A stretch of DNA of 64,000 nt, taken from the NCBI RefSeq assembly GCF_001610875.1, contig NZ_CP011272.1, positions 4,011,988-4,075,987 on the forward strand, written 5' to 3'. Source of the DNA: Pirellula sp. SH-Sr6A. GTDB taxonomy: Bacteria > Planctomycetota > Planctomycetia > Pirellulales > Pirellulaceae. Made by a program: the position numbers and the translations under genes. The notes beneath the pieces are model-generated. The model saw only the letters and a program-made list of their open reading frames with translations. It was not told the DNA's origin and searched no databases. Within the stretch, counting starts at the first letter, position 1. Each line of letters begins with the position of its first letter. Of this stretch, positions 18,964 through 28,412 are shown in pieces.

Positions 18964-19834
18964 AGCAATCCGACGCATCCACTCGATGGAGCTCCGAGCC
19001 CGAAACATCGTGGAGGGCTTTCTGTCGGGTATGCATCGCAGTCCGTACTTCGGTCAATCGGTCGAGTTCGTTCAGCACCGGCAATACGCACCGGGCGACG
19101 ATCTTCGACATATCGACTGGAAGGTGTTCGGGCGGCAGGATCGTCTCTACATCAAACAATACGAAGAGGACACCAACCTTCGGTGCACTCTCCTAGTGGA
19201 TGCTTCGAAGAGCATGCAATATGGTCGCGGTGCGCTGAATAAGTTCGATTACGGGGCCACCATCGCGGCATGCCTCGCCTATCTCACGCTTCGTCAACAA
19301 GATTCGGTTGGACTTTCCGTTTTCGATGAAAAGGTCCGAACAAAATTACCTTGGCGATCGAGCCGAACACACCTTCAAAGCATCTTCAAAGCATTACAGC
19401 AGGTTGCGCCGAAAGACAAAACCAATTTGACAGGAGTGTTTCGCGAGATCAACGACACATATCCCAAGCGATCCCTCATGATTTTGATCACCGATTTCCT
19501 CGGTGCAGAGCAGGATGCCCTCAAAGGGTTAGCGCAGCTTCGAAAAGCCGGACACGACATTCTGGTTTTTCATGTTATGGACGATGACGAGCTCGATTTC
19601 CCATTCAATGACCCGACCCGATTTGAAGGGATGGAATCGATGGATCATTTGACATGCAACCCGCGCGCCCTCCGCGATGGTTATATGGAAGCGTTGCAGC
19701 GTTTCTTGGATCGAATTCGCCACGCTTGTGCCAGCTACCAAGTCGATTATCAGTTGATTCGAACCAGCAAGCATATCGATGCGGCATTGACGGCTTACCT
19801 TTCGTCTCGCATGGCACACATGAGGAAGAGGTAG
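18932..19834 (+). CDS. DUF58 protein with degenerate vWA fold
   Basis: The 300-residue protein carries the DUF58 hallmark [20 protein letters not shown] followed by YEEDTNL and a vWA strand LLVDASKSM that keeps a DxSxS-like metal site. It starts inside the MoxR gene (32-bp overlap) and ends five bases before the BatA-like gene. DUF58 proteins are the standard partner between MoxR and BatA. No membrane segment is seen, so it is probably cytoplasmic and recruited to the membrane complex. Confidence 0.93.
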   Translation: MPDSKEYLHPEAIRRIHSMELRARNIVEGFLSGMHRSPYFGQSVEFVQHRQYAPGDDLRHIDWKVFGRQDRLYIKQYEEDTNLRCTLLVDASKSMQYGRGALNKFDYGATIAACLAYLTLRQQDSVGLSVFDEKVRTKLPWRSSRTHLQSIFKALQQVAPKDKTNLTGVFREINDTYPKRSLMILITDFLGAEQDALKGLAQLRKAGHDILVFHVMDDDELDFPFNDPTRFEGMESMDHLTCNPRALRDGYMEALQRFLDRIRHACASYQVDYQLIRTSKHIDAALTAYLSSRMAHMRKR

Positions 19835-19838
19835 GCCG

Positions 19839-22259
19839 ATGCAGTTTTTGTTTCAACCCTTAGCATGGGGATTTTTGCTGGTCCTGGTGCCGCTTCTTAT
19901 CCACCTCATCAATATGGTTCGCCATCGTCGAACCGAGTGGGCTGCGATGGAGTTCTTGCTGGAGAGCTACCGCAAGCATCGTCGTTGGGTGTGGCTCAAG
20001 CAAGCGTTATTAATCGCTTCGCGCATGATGGCCGTCGCTATTGCGGTCGCCATGTTGGCGCAATGGGTGAGCGGCTCGAAGTGGCTGTCTTGGGTAAGCC
20101 AATCCACCACGCATCATTACTTCATCCTCGACGATTCCGCTTCGATGGGGGACACCGGATCGGGGGGAAGTGCCTACCAATCCGCGCTTGGGGCGATTCA
20201 GACGATTCTCAATGCCGCGCCTTCGCGGGAAGGGAATCACTTGGTCAGCGTGGTCCGGGCCTCAAGAGCCTTCGCGGCCCAATCTGGCAAGAAGTCTCCC
20301 GCCAGCAGTTCGCAGACCAGCAGTTCGGAATCTATCGATGCAAAGCCATCGGTCACGGCCGACGCGGTGGCCGATCTTCTCGCGCGATCGGTCCCGTCCG
20401 ACCCGTCGAGCATGATGTCCCGGTTGATTGGGACGCAGCCGAGCGCCATCGACGCCCCCCTTCATGAAGCGATCGCTTTAGTGCGACCGGTCATGGAGCA
20501 ATCGGTGGGGGAGAAGGCGGTGCTGTATCTCTTGAGCGACTATCGTATCAAAGATTGGCAGAGCAATGCAAATCTGCAGCAGCAGCTTCTCGCATTGCCT
20601 AAGGGTGAGTCCGAACTGCAACTCATCGACTGCTCCCCGGTCCGGCATGAGAACTTGACCATCGCCTCGATCGCCCCACAGCAAGAAGTGCTCGTTGCGG
20701 GTGTTCCTGCGTTGATCAACATTATGGTTCGCAACGAAGGGGTTTCACCGGCTCGAAACGTAACGGTCCGCGTGTTGGCGACCGACTACAGTGGAAGCGA
20801 CTTGGAGCAGAAACCGACCGCTTCCTATTCCGGTTTAACCACGGAACTGCCTCCATTGCTTATCGACCGAATCGAACCAGGTGAATCGGTCACGCGGCAC
20901 ACGCAGGTTTTGTTTCCCAAGAGCGGCTCCCATGTGGTCGAAGCCCAGTTGCCCCCCGATCCATTGCAGGCTGATAACCGAGCGCACTGCGTTTTGGATT
21001 TGCAGGATGGCTTGCGAGTGTTGCTCATCGATGGGGATCCGACCGGGAAGCACTCATTCTTCATCGAGTCGGCCCTGGATCCGGGCGGGACGGCGAAAAC
21101 CGGATTGTTGATGACCCGCGAAGGGCCTGAGTTTCTGCGGGACGCGGATCCTTCTGCACTGGAAAGTTACGCTTGTATCCTGATGCAAGCTGTTCCCGGA
21201 TTGGACGGTCGGGCATTGGAGAATCTTCACACGTATGTTTCGCGAGGCGGAGGTTTAGCAGTCTTCTTCGGCGAGCTCATGACCGATGCGGACTATGCTC
21301 GATACAACGCGGGGTGGACCAAAGCTCCCATCGGTGCATCGGATTCGACCCCCCTGATGCCATTCCAGATCCTTGGGATGGCGACGCTCCCACGGTCCAG
21401 CGATGCAGGGGTGCCCGATATGGTTGCGGAACAGCATCCCATCTTTGAGCCTTTATTGGGATTGAGCAATTCTCCGTTTCAATTTGTCCGAGTCGATCGA
21501 TTTGTCGATCTCGACGGTTCGCTGTTTGTCCCCTCCGAGCGAGGCAGCGAATCGGTTTCGAAGACTTGGAAAACGGTCCTGGCGCTGCGGAATCAGAAGC
21601 CCCTGATGATCGATCATTCTGTCGGCAATGGGCGAGTCCTGTTCACCATGACCGCTTTGGACCGACAGTGGACGAATTGGCCGCAAGACCCCACGTTTGT
21701 CGTCGCCGCGTTGAAGATGGTTGGATATCTGTCATCCTTTCGTGGGATGGACACGTCCAAGGTTGCAGGAACCCCTATGCGGTGGGATTTTTCGTCGCAG
21801 GAGATGCTTCCCGAGGTGCAAGTGATTTGTCCCCCGTTGGCTGGTTCGACGCTTCGACCAATTTTGAGTATCAATGCGGCCCCTTCCGGTGAATCCTCTC
21901 TGGCGTCCGTAATCGACTCGAGCCGCAGTGGGGAAACCGAGGAGTCGATTCGCGCTATCCTCAATGCGGGAGTATACGAGTGGTGGGGAACATCGACTCA
22001 GGGGGATCGAGTTGTTCGGAATATGGCGAGAAACGTATCGCCGTTGGAAGGAGCATTTGAAAAGATTGCCAATCCGGATCTCAATCGAGAGCTCGCTGGG
22101 ATCCCTTTCAGCTACAGATCGGTGGATGCAGTGGGTGCCACGACCACTCTCGCTGGATTTGCCAATCGCAACATGCTTCTTATGGTCATGCTTTTAATGT
22201 TGCTCCTCTTCGAGCAATGGCTGGCTTGGAGCGCCTCGTACCATCTCCCTTCGAAATAG
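19839..22259 (+). CDS. BatA-like membrane protein with vWA domain
   Basis: The 806-residue protein has the BatA N-terminal pattern: membrane segment ending in HLINMVRHRR, then WAAMEFL, then a second segment (SRMMAVAIAVAMLAQWV). A vWA-type domain begins at FILDDSASMG (about 97), with a MIDAS-like DxSxS, and has a long Ser-rich insertion. The central part resembles a CARDB/Big-like segment (VPALINIMVRNEGVSPARNV) and a class I amidotransferase-like fold (LRVLLIDGDP). A final membrane helix sits near the C-terminus. It should sit in the inner membrane with most mass on one face and work with the MoxR ATPase. Confidence 0.88.
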   Translation: MQFLFQPLAWGFLLVLVPLLIHLINMVRHRRTEWAAMEFLLESYRKHRRWVWLKQALLIASRMMAVAIAVAMLAQWVSGSKWLSWVSQSTTHHYFILDDSASMGDTGSGGSAYQSALGAIQTILNAAPSREGNHLVSVVRASRAFAAQSGKKSPASSSQTSSSESIDAKPSVTADAVADLLARSVPSDPSSMMSRLIGTQPSAIDAPLHEAIALVRPVMEQSVGEKAVLYLLSDYRIKDWQSNANLQQQLLALPKGESELQLIDCSPVRHENLTIASIAPQQEVLVAGVPALINIMVRNEGVSPARNVTVRVLATDYSGSDLEQKPTASYSGLTTELPPLLIDRIEPGESVTRHTQVLFPKSGSHVVEAQLPPDPLQADNRAHCVLDLQDGLRVLLIDGDPTGKHSFFIESALDPGGTAKTGLLMTREGPEFLRDADPSALESYACILMQAVPGLDGRALENLHTYVSRGGGLAVFFGELMTDADYARYNAGWTKAPIGASDSTPLMPFQILGMATLPRSSDAGVPDMVAEQHPIFEPLLGLSNSPFQFVRVDRFVDLDGSLFVPSERGSESVSKTWKTVLALRNQKPLMIDHSVGNGRVLFTMTALDRQWTNWPQDPTFVVAALKMVGYLSSFRGMDTSKVAGTPMRWDFSSQEMLPEVQVICPPLAGSTLRPILSINAAPSGESSLASVIDSSRSGETEESIRAILNAGVYEWWGTSTQGDRVVRNMARNVSPLEGAFEKIANPDLNRELAGIPFSYRSVDAVGATTTLAGFANRNMLLMVMLLMLLLFEQWLAWSASYHLPSK

Positions 22260-22266
22260 CGAACGC

Positions 22267-25089
22267 ATGCACCTCGTTGATCCCGTGTTTCCTTGGTTGA
22301 TAGCTCAAGAAGACTCTCGCGTCTTCTACCAGTGGATGCGCGTCGAACAAATGGACCAGTGGATCCATTGGTTTGGACTCGGGTGCATTCTTTTGTTGAT
22401 TTTTAGCTACGTGGTGTTTTGGTATCGCCGCGACTGGAAGGAGCTACCCAAGGGTATTGGCTGGTCGCTTTTAGCACTTCGAATACTCGCGATTATCGGG
22501 ATTCTGGTCTTCTTTTTCGATCTGCAGAAGCGAACGGAAAAGCAGATTACGCGTGCATCCAAACTGGCTGTACTCGTCGACACTTCGCTCAGCATGACGA
22601 TGCCTCAGCAGGAACGCGAAGGGGGGGCGGAAATCATCGATCCGGCTGCGAGTCGAATCGCGGCCGTTCAGAAACTATTTCGGGATGATCCCATTTTGAA
22701 GCAGTTTCAGCAGAAGCACGATGTCGCCGTTTATCGATTCGACCAAAGCACTCGCCCTACCGCGGTCGCAAATTTCTTGAAGCCCAGGCCGACGGACCAA
22801 GGTAGTGTCGACAATCGACTCGCCGTATGGCAATCGGTTCGTTGGGCAGCGTGGGGAGGGACATTGCTACTCGGTGTGTCGGCTGCGGTTCTGTTAGTGA
22901 GTCTCGTGGTTCGTGTCCGAGGCAATAGCACCCCTGCAATTCCTTATATTCTCATGGGCGCATTGATCGGATGCATCGCGGGATTCGTTTTGATCTCGAC
23001 GTCTATTCTCCGAGCGGATGGTATCCCGTGGCAATCGCTATGGAGTTCGCAACCGCCAATCTTGGAGGGTGTCGAAAAAGCTTCCCCGGAGCAACCTCAA
23101 GCAGGATCGAAGGATGGCCAGCTCGCCGGCGAATTACAACCTACTGCACCGGAGCAAGTCGCTTGGGAGTCGGTTCTGGCTGCCACCGGATCCGAGTCGA
23201 GGGTCGGCGATGCCATCCATGCGGTCCTTGAGCAAGAACGCGGCTCGCCATTGGCGGCGATTGTTCTGCTCACCGATGGCCGAAGCAATGCGGGACTGGA
23301 CCCGCTCACCACCGTCGCAGAGGCGGCTGTGCAAGGAATTCCAATCCACACTATCGGGTTGGGAACCGACAAGAATCCGGTCAACGTTCGGGTCTTGGAT
23401 GTCGAAAGCCCAAAGCGGGTCTTTCCGGGAGATCGCTTCCGACTCAACGCGCTCGTGCAAGCCTCCGGATTGGAAGGCAAACAGGTCTCGCTGCAGCTTC
23501 GGCGTCGCGCGGGTGGACAGCAGTCCAATACCATGACCATCGACGAGGAACGCGTGGTCACGTTGGGAGGAGATGATGCAATTACGAGTGTGGTCTTCGA
23601 TGTCATGCCTCGCGAAGTGGGGCCCTGGATTTACGAAGTCAAAGCCGTTCCTGCGTCTCAGGACACCAATCCCCTCGACAATGCCATGGAGCGAGAGGTG
23701 CGCGTCGTCGAGCCTAAGGCTACCGTGCTCGTAATAGCGGGTGGACCCACGCGTGAGTACCAATTCGTCCGAAATCTCCTTTATCGCGACCCGACCATGC
23801 AGTCGCACGTCTATTTGCAAACGGGTGGACCAGGTGTTTCGCAAGAGTCCCAAAAGCTTCTAACTGAGTTTCCTCGAACGCGCGCGGAAATGAGCCAATA
23901 CGATTGCGTGATCGCATTCGATGCCGCTTGGATGGATCTCGACAAGGAGCAGATCGATGTGCTCGAGAAATGGGTGAGCGAGCAGGCGGGCGGTCTCGCT
24001 TTGATCGCTGGTTCGGTAGCGACCCCGAAATGGGCCGGGGCAGCGGGGAACGGTAATCCCAAGGCAGAGGTCATCCGCAATTTGGCTCCCGTCATTTTGG
24101 ATTCGCGTGGAGCTCGGATGGTATCGATGGGACGGTTTGAATCCGAAACAGCTTGGCCGCTTCAACTGACCAGTGATGCGATTCAAAGCGACTTCATGCA
24201 GATCGGCAAAACGTTGGAGACAAGCAAGAAAGCTTGGGAGGATTTCGCAGGCGTCTACAGCTACTATGCTTGCTACGAACCCAAGCCGGGGGCAACTCCC
24301 ATCGCGAACTTCTCCGACCCTGAAACTTCGGTCAATGGTACCCTGCCTATTTACTTGGCGACGCAGTTCTATGGGGCTGGCCGCGTTTCCTTTCAAGGAA
24401 GTGGTGAGTTTTGGCGGTTGCGAGATCTTGGCGAAGAATACTTCGACACCTACTACACGAAACTCGTTCGCTGGGCCGCGCAAGGCCGCTTGCTGCGAGA
24501 CTCCGATCGAGGCATCTTATTGCTGGACAAGGAACAAGCGATTGTCGGGGAGCAAGTGATGGTACGGGCGGTTCTCCGCGATGCGCAGTTCCAGCCACTG
24601 GTGATACCGGAAGCCAACGCTCGGCTGATCGACCCGAGCGGAAGGTCCACCCCATTGCCCTTGGCACCCATCCCCGATCCTTCGCAGCCGGGCGTCTATA
24701 TCGGACAGTTTTTCGTAAAGACCACAGGCAATTACGAGGTGCAACTGCCCGTGGGAGGTTTGGCCGAACAAGTTCTTTTAACGCAGCAACTCACCGTGCG
24801 CGTACCGGCGATCGAGATCCAACGACCCCAACGAAACGACCCGGTTCTGACGGAGCTTGCCAGTCGAACCGGAGGCAAATATTGGATTGGCGTGGATGGC
24901 TTGAATGGAGCCGCGACAGTCGGCGAAAAAGGGCTTGTAGAATCGATCGAATCGCGAGACCAAACCAATTTCTTGCCCGGGACACCCGATCGAGATTTTC
25001 AACAACGCTGGATGGGGATCCTCATGGCTTGGATCATCGGATGCTTGTCTTTCGAGTGGCTTATTCGCCGGATGAGCAAGCTCGCGTAG
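22267..25089 (+). CDS. Large membrane protein with a vWA domain interrupted by a transmembrane hairpin
   Basis: The 940-residue protein has two N-terminal helices (about 35-53 and 64-84), then a vWA start with MIDAS DTSLS (105-109), two further helices at about 194-216 and 223-249, and only then the rest of the vWA domain (IVLLTDGRSNAG, 332-343; IPIHTIGLGTD). The C-terminal half carries an amidotransferase-like segment (ATVLVIAGGPTREYQFVRNLL; YDCVIAFDAAWMDLD) and a final helix (WMGILMAWIIGCLSFEWL). Related glutamine-amidotransferase-like vWA proteins close many planctomycete Bat operons. It starts seven bases after the BatA-like gene. Function unknown beyond membership of this complex. Confidence 0.85.
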   Translation: MHLVDPVFPWLIAQEDSRVFYQWMRVEQMDQWIHWFGLGCILLLIFSYVVFWYRRDWKELPKGIGWSLLALRILAIIGILVFFFDLQKRTEKQITRASKLAVLVDTSLSMTMPQQEREGGAEIIDPAASRIAAVQKLFRDDPILKQFQQKHDVAVYRFDQSTRPTAVANFLKPRPTDQGSVDNRLAVWQSVRWAAWGGTLLLGVSAAVLLVSLVVRVRGNSTPAIPYILMGALIGCIAGFVLISTSILRADGIPWQSLWSSQPPILEGVEKASPEQPQAGSKDGQLAGELQPTAPEQVAWESVLAATGSESRVGDAIHAVLEQERGSPLAAIVLLTDGRSNAGLDPLTTVAEAAVQGIPIHTIGLGTDKNPVNVRVLDVESPKRVFPGDRFRLNALVQASGLEGKQVSLQLRRRAGGQQSNTMTIDEERVVTLGGDDAITSVVFDVMPREVGPWIYEVKAVPASQDTNPLDNAMEREVRVVEPKATVLVIAGGPTREYQFVRNLLYRDPTMQSHVYLQTGGPGVSQESQKLLTEFPRTRAEMSQYDCVIAFDAAWMDLDKEQIDVLEKWVSEQAGGLALIAGSVATPKWAGAAGNGNPKAEVIRNLAPVILDSRGARMVSMGRFESETAWPLQLTSDAIQSDFMQIGKTLETSKKAWEDFAGVYSYYACYEPKPGATPIANFSDPETSVNGTLPIYLATQFYGAGRVSFQGSGEFWRLRDLGEEYFDTYYTKLVRWAAQGRLLRDSDRGILLLDKEQAIVGEQVMVRAVLRDAQFQPLVIPEANARLIDPSGRSTPLPLAPIPDPSQPGVYIGQFFVKTTGNYEVQLPVGGLAEQVLLTQQLTVRVPAIEIQRPQRNDPVLTELASRTGGKYWIGVDGLNGAATVGEKGLVESIESRDQTNFLPGTPDRDFQQRWMGILMAWIIGCLSFEWLIRRMSKLA

Positions 25090-25129
25090 TCGAACTTTTC
25101 AGATTGATACCGACTGGACTCAAAATGAC

Positions 25130-25189
25130 AGCACTCACGGGGAACACGAGTGCTAGTTGATCCACCACCGACAGGATGAGGGGTGGATC
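25130..25189 (+). terminator. Two hairpins after the MoxR-vWA operon
   Basis: AGCACTC (25130-25136) pairs with GAGTGCT (25148-25154), and GATCCACC (25159-25166) pairs with GGTGGATC (25182-25189). They start 41 bases after the operon stop. No T-run follows either, so termination is only suggested by position. The rest of 25090-25283 shows nothing recognisable. Confidence 0.4.
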
Positions 25190-25283
25190 GAATCGTAGGT
25201 CAACGCGCCCTCGATGGCCTTTCCTGTTCTTCAACTGCTTAGAACTTGAACCATTCTCCAAAAAACGGACAAAATTCTGTGTT

Positions 25284-25299
25284 TGGCATGGTATTTGTA
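25284..25299 (+). promoter_or_regulatory. Possible sigma-54-like promoter
   Basis: TTGGCATGGTATTTGTA resembles the sigma-54 pattern TGGCAyG-N4-TTGCw. The GG is present and the second element reads TTGT in place of TTGC. It lies about 95 bases before the start of the Tyr-rich secreted protein. One core mismatch makes this tentative. Confidence 0.25.
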
Positions 25300-25392
25300 G
25301 TTGAGTCTGGGTGCACGCAAAGGGATGTAAACGAAATGCGGCGATCGCGTGACGAGTCGCATAATGGAACCGTTTTAAAGGTGGGTAAGAAC

Positions 25393-25791
25393 ATGTTTAC
25401 CAAATGGACCAGACGATTGGGATTGGCTGCTGTGGTGGCAAGCTCGGTGATAGCAGTGGGGGCATCCACCGCGGAAGCGGGAGGATATCAAGGTCGTAGT
25501 CGTCTCGGATATTACTCGGGGCCGCGCGCCTATTACGGTACAAGTTACCGTTCCTACCGTCCGAGCGTTGTGACGCCCAGCTACGGGTATTATTCGTATC
25601 GCCCCAACTACGGCTATTACTCTTACCGCCCCAGCTACGGTGGTAACAGCTACACCTATCCCTACAGTTATCGCTCCTATCGCGTCTCTCCGTCGTTACC
25701 TTGGGGTGGGTACGGAGTAGGTGGCTATCCACCAGGAGCATCTTGGGGCGGAGGAAGCAACCGAGGGTTTTCGCTTTACATCGGACGATAA
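25393..25791 (+). CDS. Small secreted Tyr/Ser/Pro-rich protein
   Basis: From ATG 25393 (AGGTGG upstream) the 132-residue protein has a clear signal peptide (LGLAAVVASSVIAVGASTAEAG). The mature part is Tyr, Ser, Arg, Pro and Gly-rich, with tandem units of the form YGYYSYRPsY around residues 60-85. Cleavage after AEA is likely. Low-complexity proteins of this type are common among planctomycete exported proteins and may be envelope-associated; the role is unknown. A longer in-frame reading from 25246 exists but would bury the signal peptide, so I reject it. Confidence 0.75.
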   Translation: MFTKWTRRLGLAAVVASSVIAVGASTAEAGGYQGRSRLGYYSGPRAYYGTSYRSYRPSVVTPSYGYYSYRPNYGYYSYRPSYGGNSYTYPYSYRSYRVSPSLPWGGYGVGGYPPGASWGGGSNRGFSLYIGR

Positions 25792-25816
25792 AGCGGAATC
25801 TAAGGAGTGAGAGATT

Positions 25817-25838
25817 GCGGGGGGTATTAGCTCCCCGC
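25817..25838 (+). terminator. GC-rich hairpin after the Tyr-rich gene
   Basis: GCGGGG (25817-25822) pairs with CCCCGC (25833-25838), 26 bases after the stop. It has no T-run. A weak terminator or an mRNA 3'-end stabiliser. 25839-26095 shows nothing else. Confidence 0.45.
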
Positions 25839-26095
25839 TCGGCAGATGGGAGTTTCGGAACAGTCAATGCTTGAGACGCTGATCGTTGTCGATATCGATA
25901 GGTCGTCCTCGATTCAGGGAATTGGGAAACAAATCGATTCGACATGATGGAGTTAGGTGGACCGGTGGAACGGTCGATCTCACCTGGTAGCGATTAAAGC
26001 GACATGGACGCCAGCGCTCCAGCCTCCTCCAGCACCCATGTCTCGCCTTCTTGACGCCAGACTTCTGGTTGGATGTGAAGTAATCTCAGGTTACT

Positions 26096-26575
26096 TCATT
26101 TGGAAGCAGCTCTCACCTGAACTCTAACCTTTCCGTCAGGGTGGGCTGGCGATAGCTCGAATCGAACCTCCATCCCTTGGGGACGTCCGATACTATCTGC
26201 GACACGTTGCATCGCCACCGTCTCGAGCATTTCCTGCCTTCTCATTCGTTCGTGGGCAGTTGTCGCCAAAACCAATGCGCCTCCAACCACTTCCCTTGAG
26301 GGCAATCGCAGCAGCTCTTCCGAGAGAACGATCGTCGTTGGGAATGGAATCTCTACGGCAAATGCTGAATTGGGGGGCAAGACACTTTTGTCGAAGGGAA
26401 CATCCATCATCGAATGATCTTGGACTCTTACGACCAAGCTCTTTGGGATCGGATCCGTAAACCTGACGATTAACTTATCCGGATGCGATTGTCGGGCTCC
26501 GTTGTCTTGGCCGCATGCGATGGACGGTGACCGTGAAAAAACAAAGAGTGCGATCCCTATATATCTATCCATCAT
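26096..26575 (-). CDS. Hypothetical exported protein
   Basis: 159 residues from ATG 26575 (a second ATG follows at once). The N-terminus is moderately hydrophobic (IGIALFVFSRSPSIACG) and could be a signal peptide, with ACG as a possible cleavage or lipid-attachment site. The body is Val/Arg/Pro-rich and beta-like, with segments LIVRFTDPIPKSLVVRVQD and MEVRFELSPAHPDGKVRVQV. I do not recognise the family. It is isolated between convergent and co-directional genes. Confidence 0.5.
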   Translation of the reverse strand: MMDRYIGIALFVFSRSPSIACGQDNGARQSHPDKLIVRFTDPIPKSLVVRVQDHSMMDVPFDKSVLPPNSAFAVEIPFPTTIVLSEELLRLPSREVVGGALVLATTAHERMRRQEMLETVAMQRVADSIGRPQGMEVRFELSPAHPDGKVRVQVRAASK

Positions 26576-26777
26576 TGGTCATCTTGCTCTTTTGATTGGG
26601 GCACGATTGTGCAGTCATTGCAACCGATGGCGTCTGCAAGGCCCTATTCGGGCGAGATAAGCAGATGTTGATTCTATCCGAGGATGTGGACACCTAGCGC
26701 GATGCGATGGAGAGAATGATCTGCTGACTGCGTCGATGGTTCTATCGATAGTTCGTTCAACAGATCGCGATTTGTGT

Positions 26778-27572
26778 TTAGTTGTCGATGGGGACGAATT
26801 CGCGAAGATCAATTCGATAGAATTGTTGGAGCAATTCGTAGACGCCAGGATGGTACTTGGCCATTTCGTGAGGCATCTGAAAATAGTGCTCGCTCGCAAC
26901 CGCAAAAAATTCGCTCTCCGACGTTAGACCGTAATCATCGATGAGCACTTCGTATCCGCGCTCGACGAGTCGGCGAGCCTCATTGAATTCGCTAGTCATC
27001 TGTTTGCGCCAGCGATCTTCGTCGATCTCCTCGGGGAGGGGAGGCAATCCGTCAGCGAAGGGACTGTTGATCAAATCGATTTGATGGGCGAATTCGTGTA
27101 TCACCAAGTGATCGCCGCTGTCGCCGCTGCTACGGTCGCTTTGAATATCTTGCCAATTGACTACGACAGGCCCGCGGTAGATCGTCTGACCGGCTCTCGG
27201 AAACTCACCCATGATGGCCGGGATCGTGGTGTTCAGTAAGCTTGAATGCCCCTCTTCCCTCGCGACATAGGGTGCTGGGTAGACCAGTACTGTCTGAGTG
27301 CGATCGAAGAACCAGCCATCGTAATGGAGCACCATCAAGCCGGCTGCGGATGCGATGCCCCATTGGATTTCAGGGGTAACGGCGAGCCCATTGCACCCTT
27401 CCCAATTTTTTTCCTGGATGAAGACACGGCACCAACGAATCAGTTTGCTTCGCGACCCATCGGGGAGGTAATGAGATTGCCAAAGGGAATGCCGGAGAAG
27501 CTCCCTCTCATCTTGGGTGATAGGTGCCTGCGTGATGCGACGACGCCCACCAAAAAGCCATTGGAATACCAT
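26778..27572 (-). CDS. mtfA: Zinc-dependent peptidase of the MtfA family (M90)
   Basis: The 264-residue protein has the zinc motif HEFAH (159-163) within VIHEFAHQIDLINS, and the family landmarks WEGCNGLAVT (57-66), VLVYPAPYV (95-103), GPVVVNWQDI and, late, FFAVASEHYFQMP, which supplies the third metal ligand region. In Escherichia coli MtfA binds the repressor Mlc and has aminopeptidase activity; whether that role holds in this organism is not known. It lies four bases after the MaoC-like gene and is likely co-transcribed with it. Length agrees with the family. Confidence 0.93.
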   Translation of the reverse strand: MVFQWLFGGRRRITQAPITQDERELLRHSLWQSHYLPDGSRSKLIRWCRVFIQEKNWEGCNGLAVTPEIQWGIASAAGLMVLHYDGWFFDRTQTVLVYPAPYVAREEGHSSLLNTTIPAIMGEFPRAGQTIYRGPVVVNWQDIQSDRSSGDSGDHLVIHEFAHQIDLINSPFADGLPPLPEEIDEDRWRKQMTSEFNEARRLVERGYEVLIDDYGLTSESEFFAVASEHYFQMPHEMAKYHPGVYELLQQFYRIDLREFVPIDN

Positions 27573-27576
27573 GGAA

Positions 27577-28113
27577 TTAGAGATGAACCGACTCGGGCAG
27601 CACGGGTTCGGTAGAGGCCGGCTGCGACTGGCTCAGTTCTCCGATGCGGTGCCGTTGTAGCGACAAGGGAGCGCGTCGAGAGACCAAGGTCACGAGGATC
27701 CCCTCTTGCACCTTTTGTCCGTCTTGGTTGATCAGTTGCCTGTACCAGTGGACTTCGCCATGCCGTCTGCCGTGCGGCTTTAGGTCGATGATTTCGGTGA
27801 TGACATGGACGCGATCGCCAGCGTAAACCGGTTTGGTGAACGACCAGGAGCGGATGCCGACAAACGCGCTGGTCTGAACCGATGGGGCTTTAGAGCTTAG
27901 GCCTGCCAAGAACGAGATGCCAAGGAGCCCGTGGGCGATCGGCTTTCCAAAGGGACCGTTGGCTGCGAAGACCGGGTCGGTGTGAAGCGGATCTTGGTCG
28001 CCGGTCAGGTCAGCGAACTGCTGGATATCCTCTTCATGGATAACGCGATCAGCGCTAATCCATCGATCGCCTAGGTGCAGATCTTCAAACCCGAGAGGCA
28101 TTGTTTCTTTCAT
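27577..28113 (-). CDS. MaoC-like hot-dog dehydratase
   Basis: The 178-residue protein shows the MaoC pattern: DLHLGDRW near the start, then FADLTGDQDPLHTDPVFA, which contains the Asp/His hydratase site, then KPIAHGLLGISFLAGL and the C-terminal YAGDRVHVITEIIDLKPH. It would hydrate an enoyl thioester, probably an acyl-CoA, but no substrate clue is present. The final 25 residues are a Ser/Gln/Pro-rich tail beyond the fold. It precedes mtfA in a two-gene unit; no functional link between the two is known to me. Confidence 0.88.
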   Translation of the reverse strand: MKETMPLGFEDLHLGDRWISADRVIHEEDIQQFADLTGDQDPLHTDPVFAANGPFGKPIAHGLLGISFLAGLSSKAPSVQTSAFVGIRSWSFTKPVYAGDRVHVITEIIDLKPHGRRHGEVHWYRQLINQDGQKVQEGILVTLVSRRAPLSLQRHRIGELSQSQPASTEPVLPESVHL

Positions 28114-28412
28114 AGCAATCCTTGACCGTGCAGCCCGAATCTCCGATGTATCGAATTGTCAGTGGGGCTCGCCATTTTCGCAACCCCGGAAAAGGAATCG
28201 ATAGAAAGGAAATCCTAGCTAAAAGTATTAGATCCCTTACAATCCGTGAAGTTTCCGTAGATTGTGCAAAATACGGTCCATGATGACCAAAATAACGGGA
28301 ACAGCACGGGCCCCTAGGAGATGACAGGATCAACTCGATTACTGATAGCAAAACCAGTGCTCCGCGATGGGGTGGACTGCTGCTTGTCGTCGCTGCAGCC
28401 TTCCTCTGGAGT

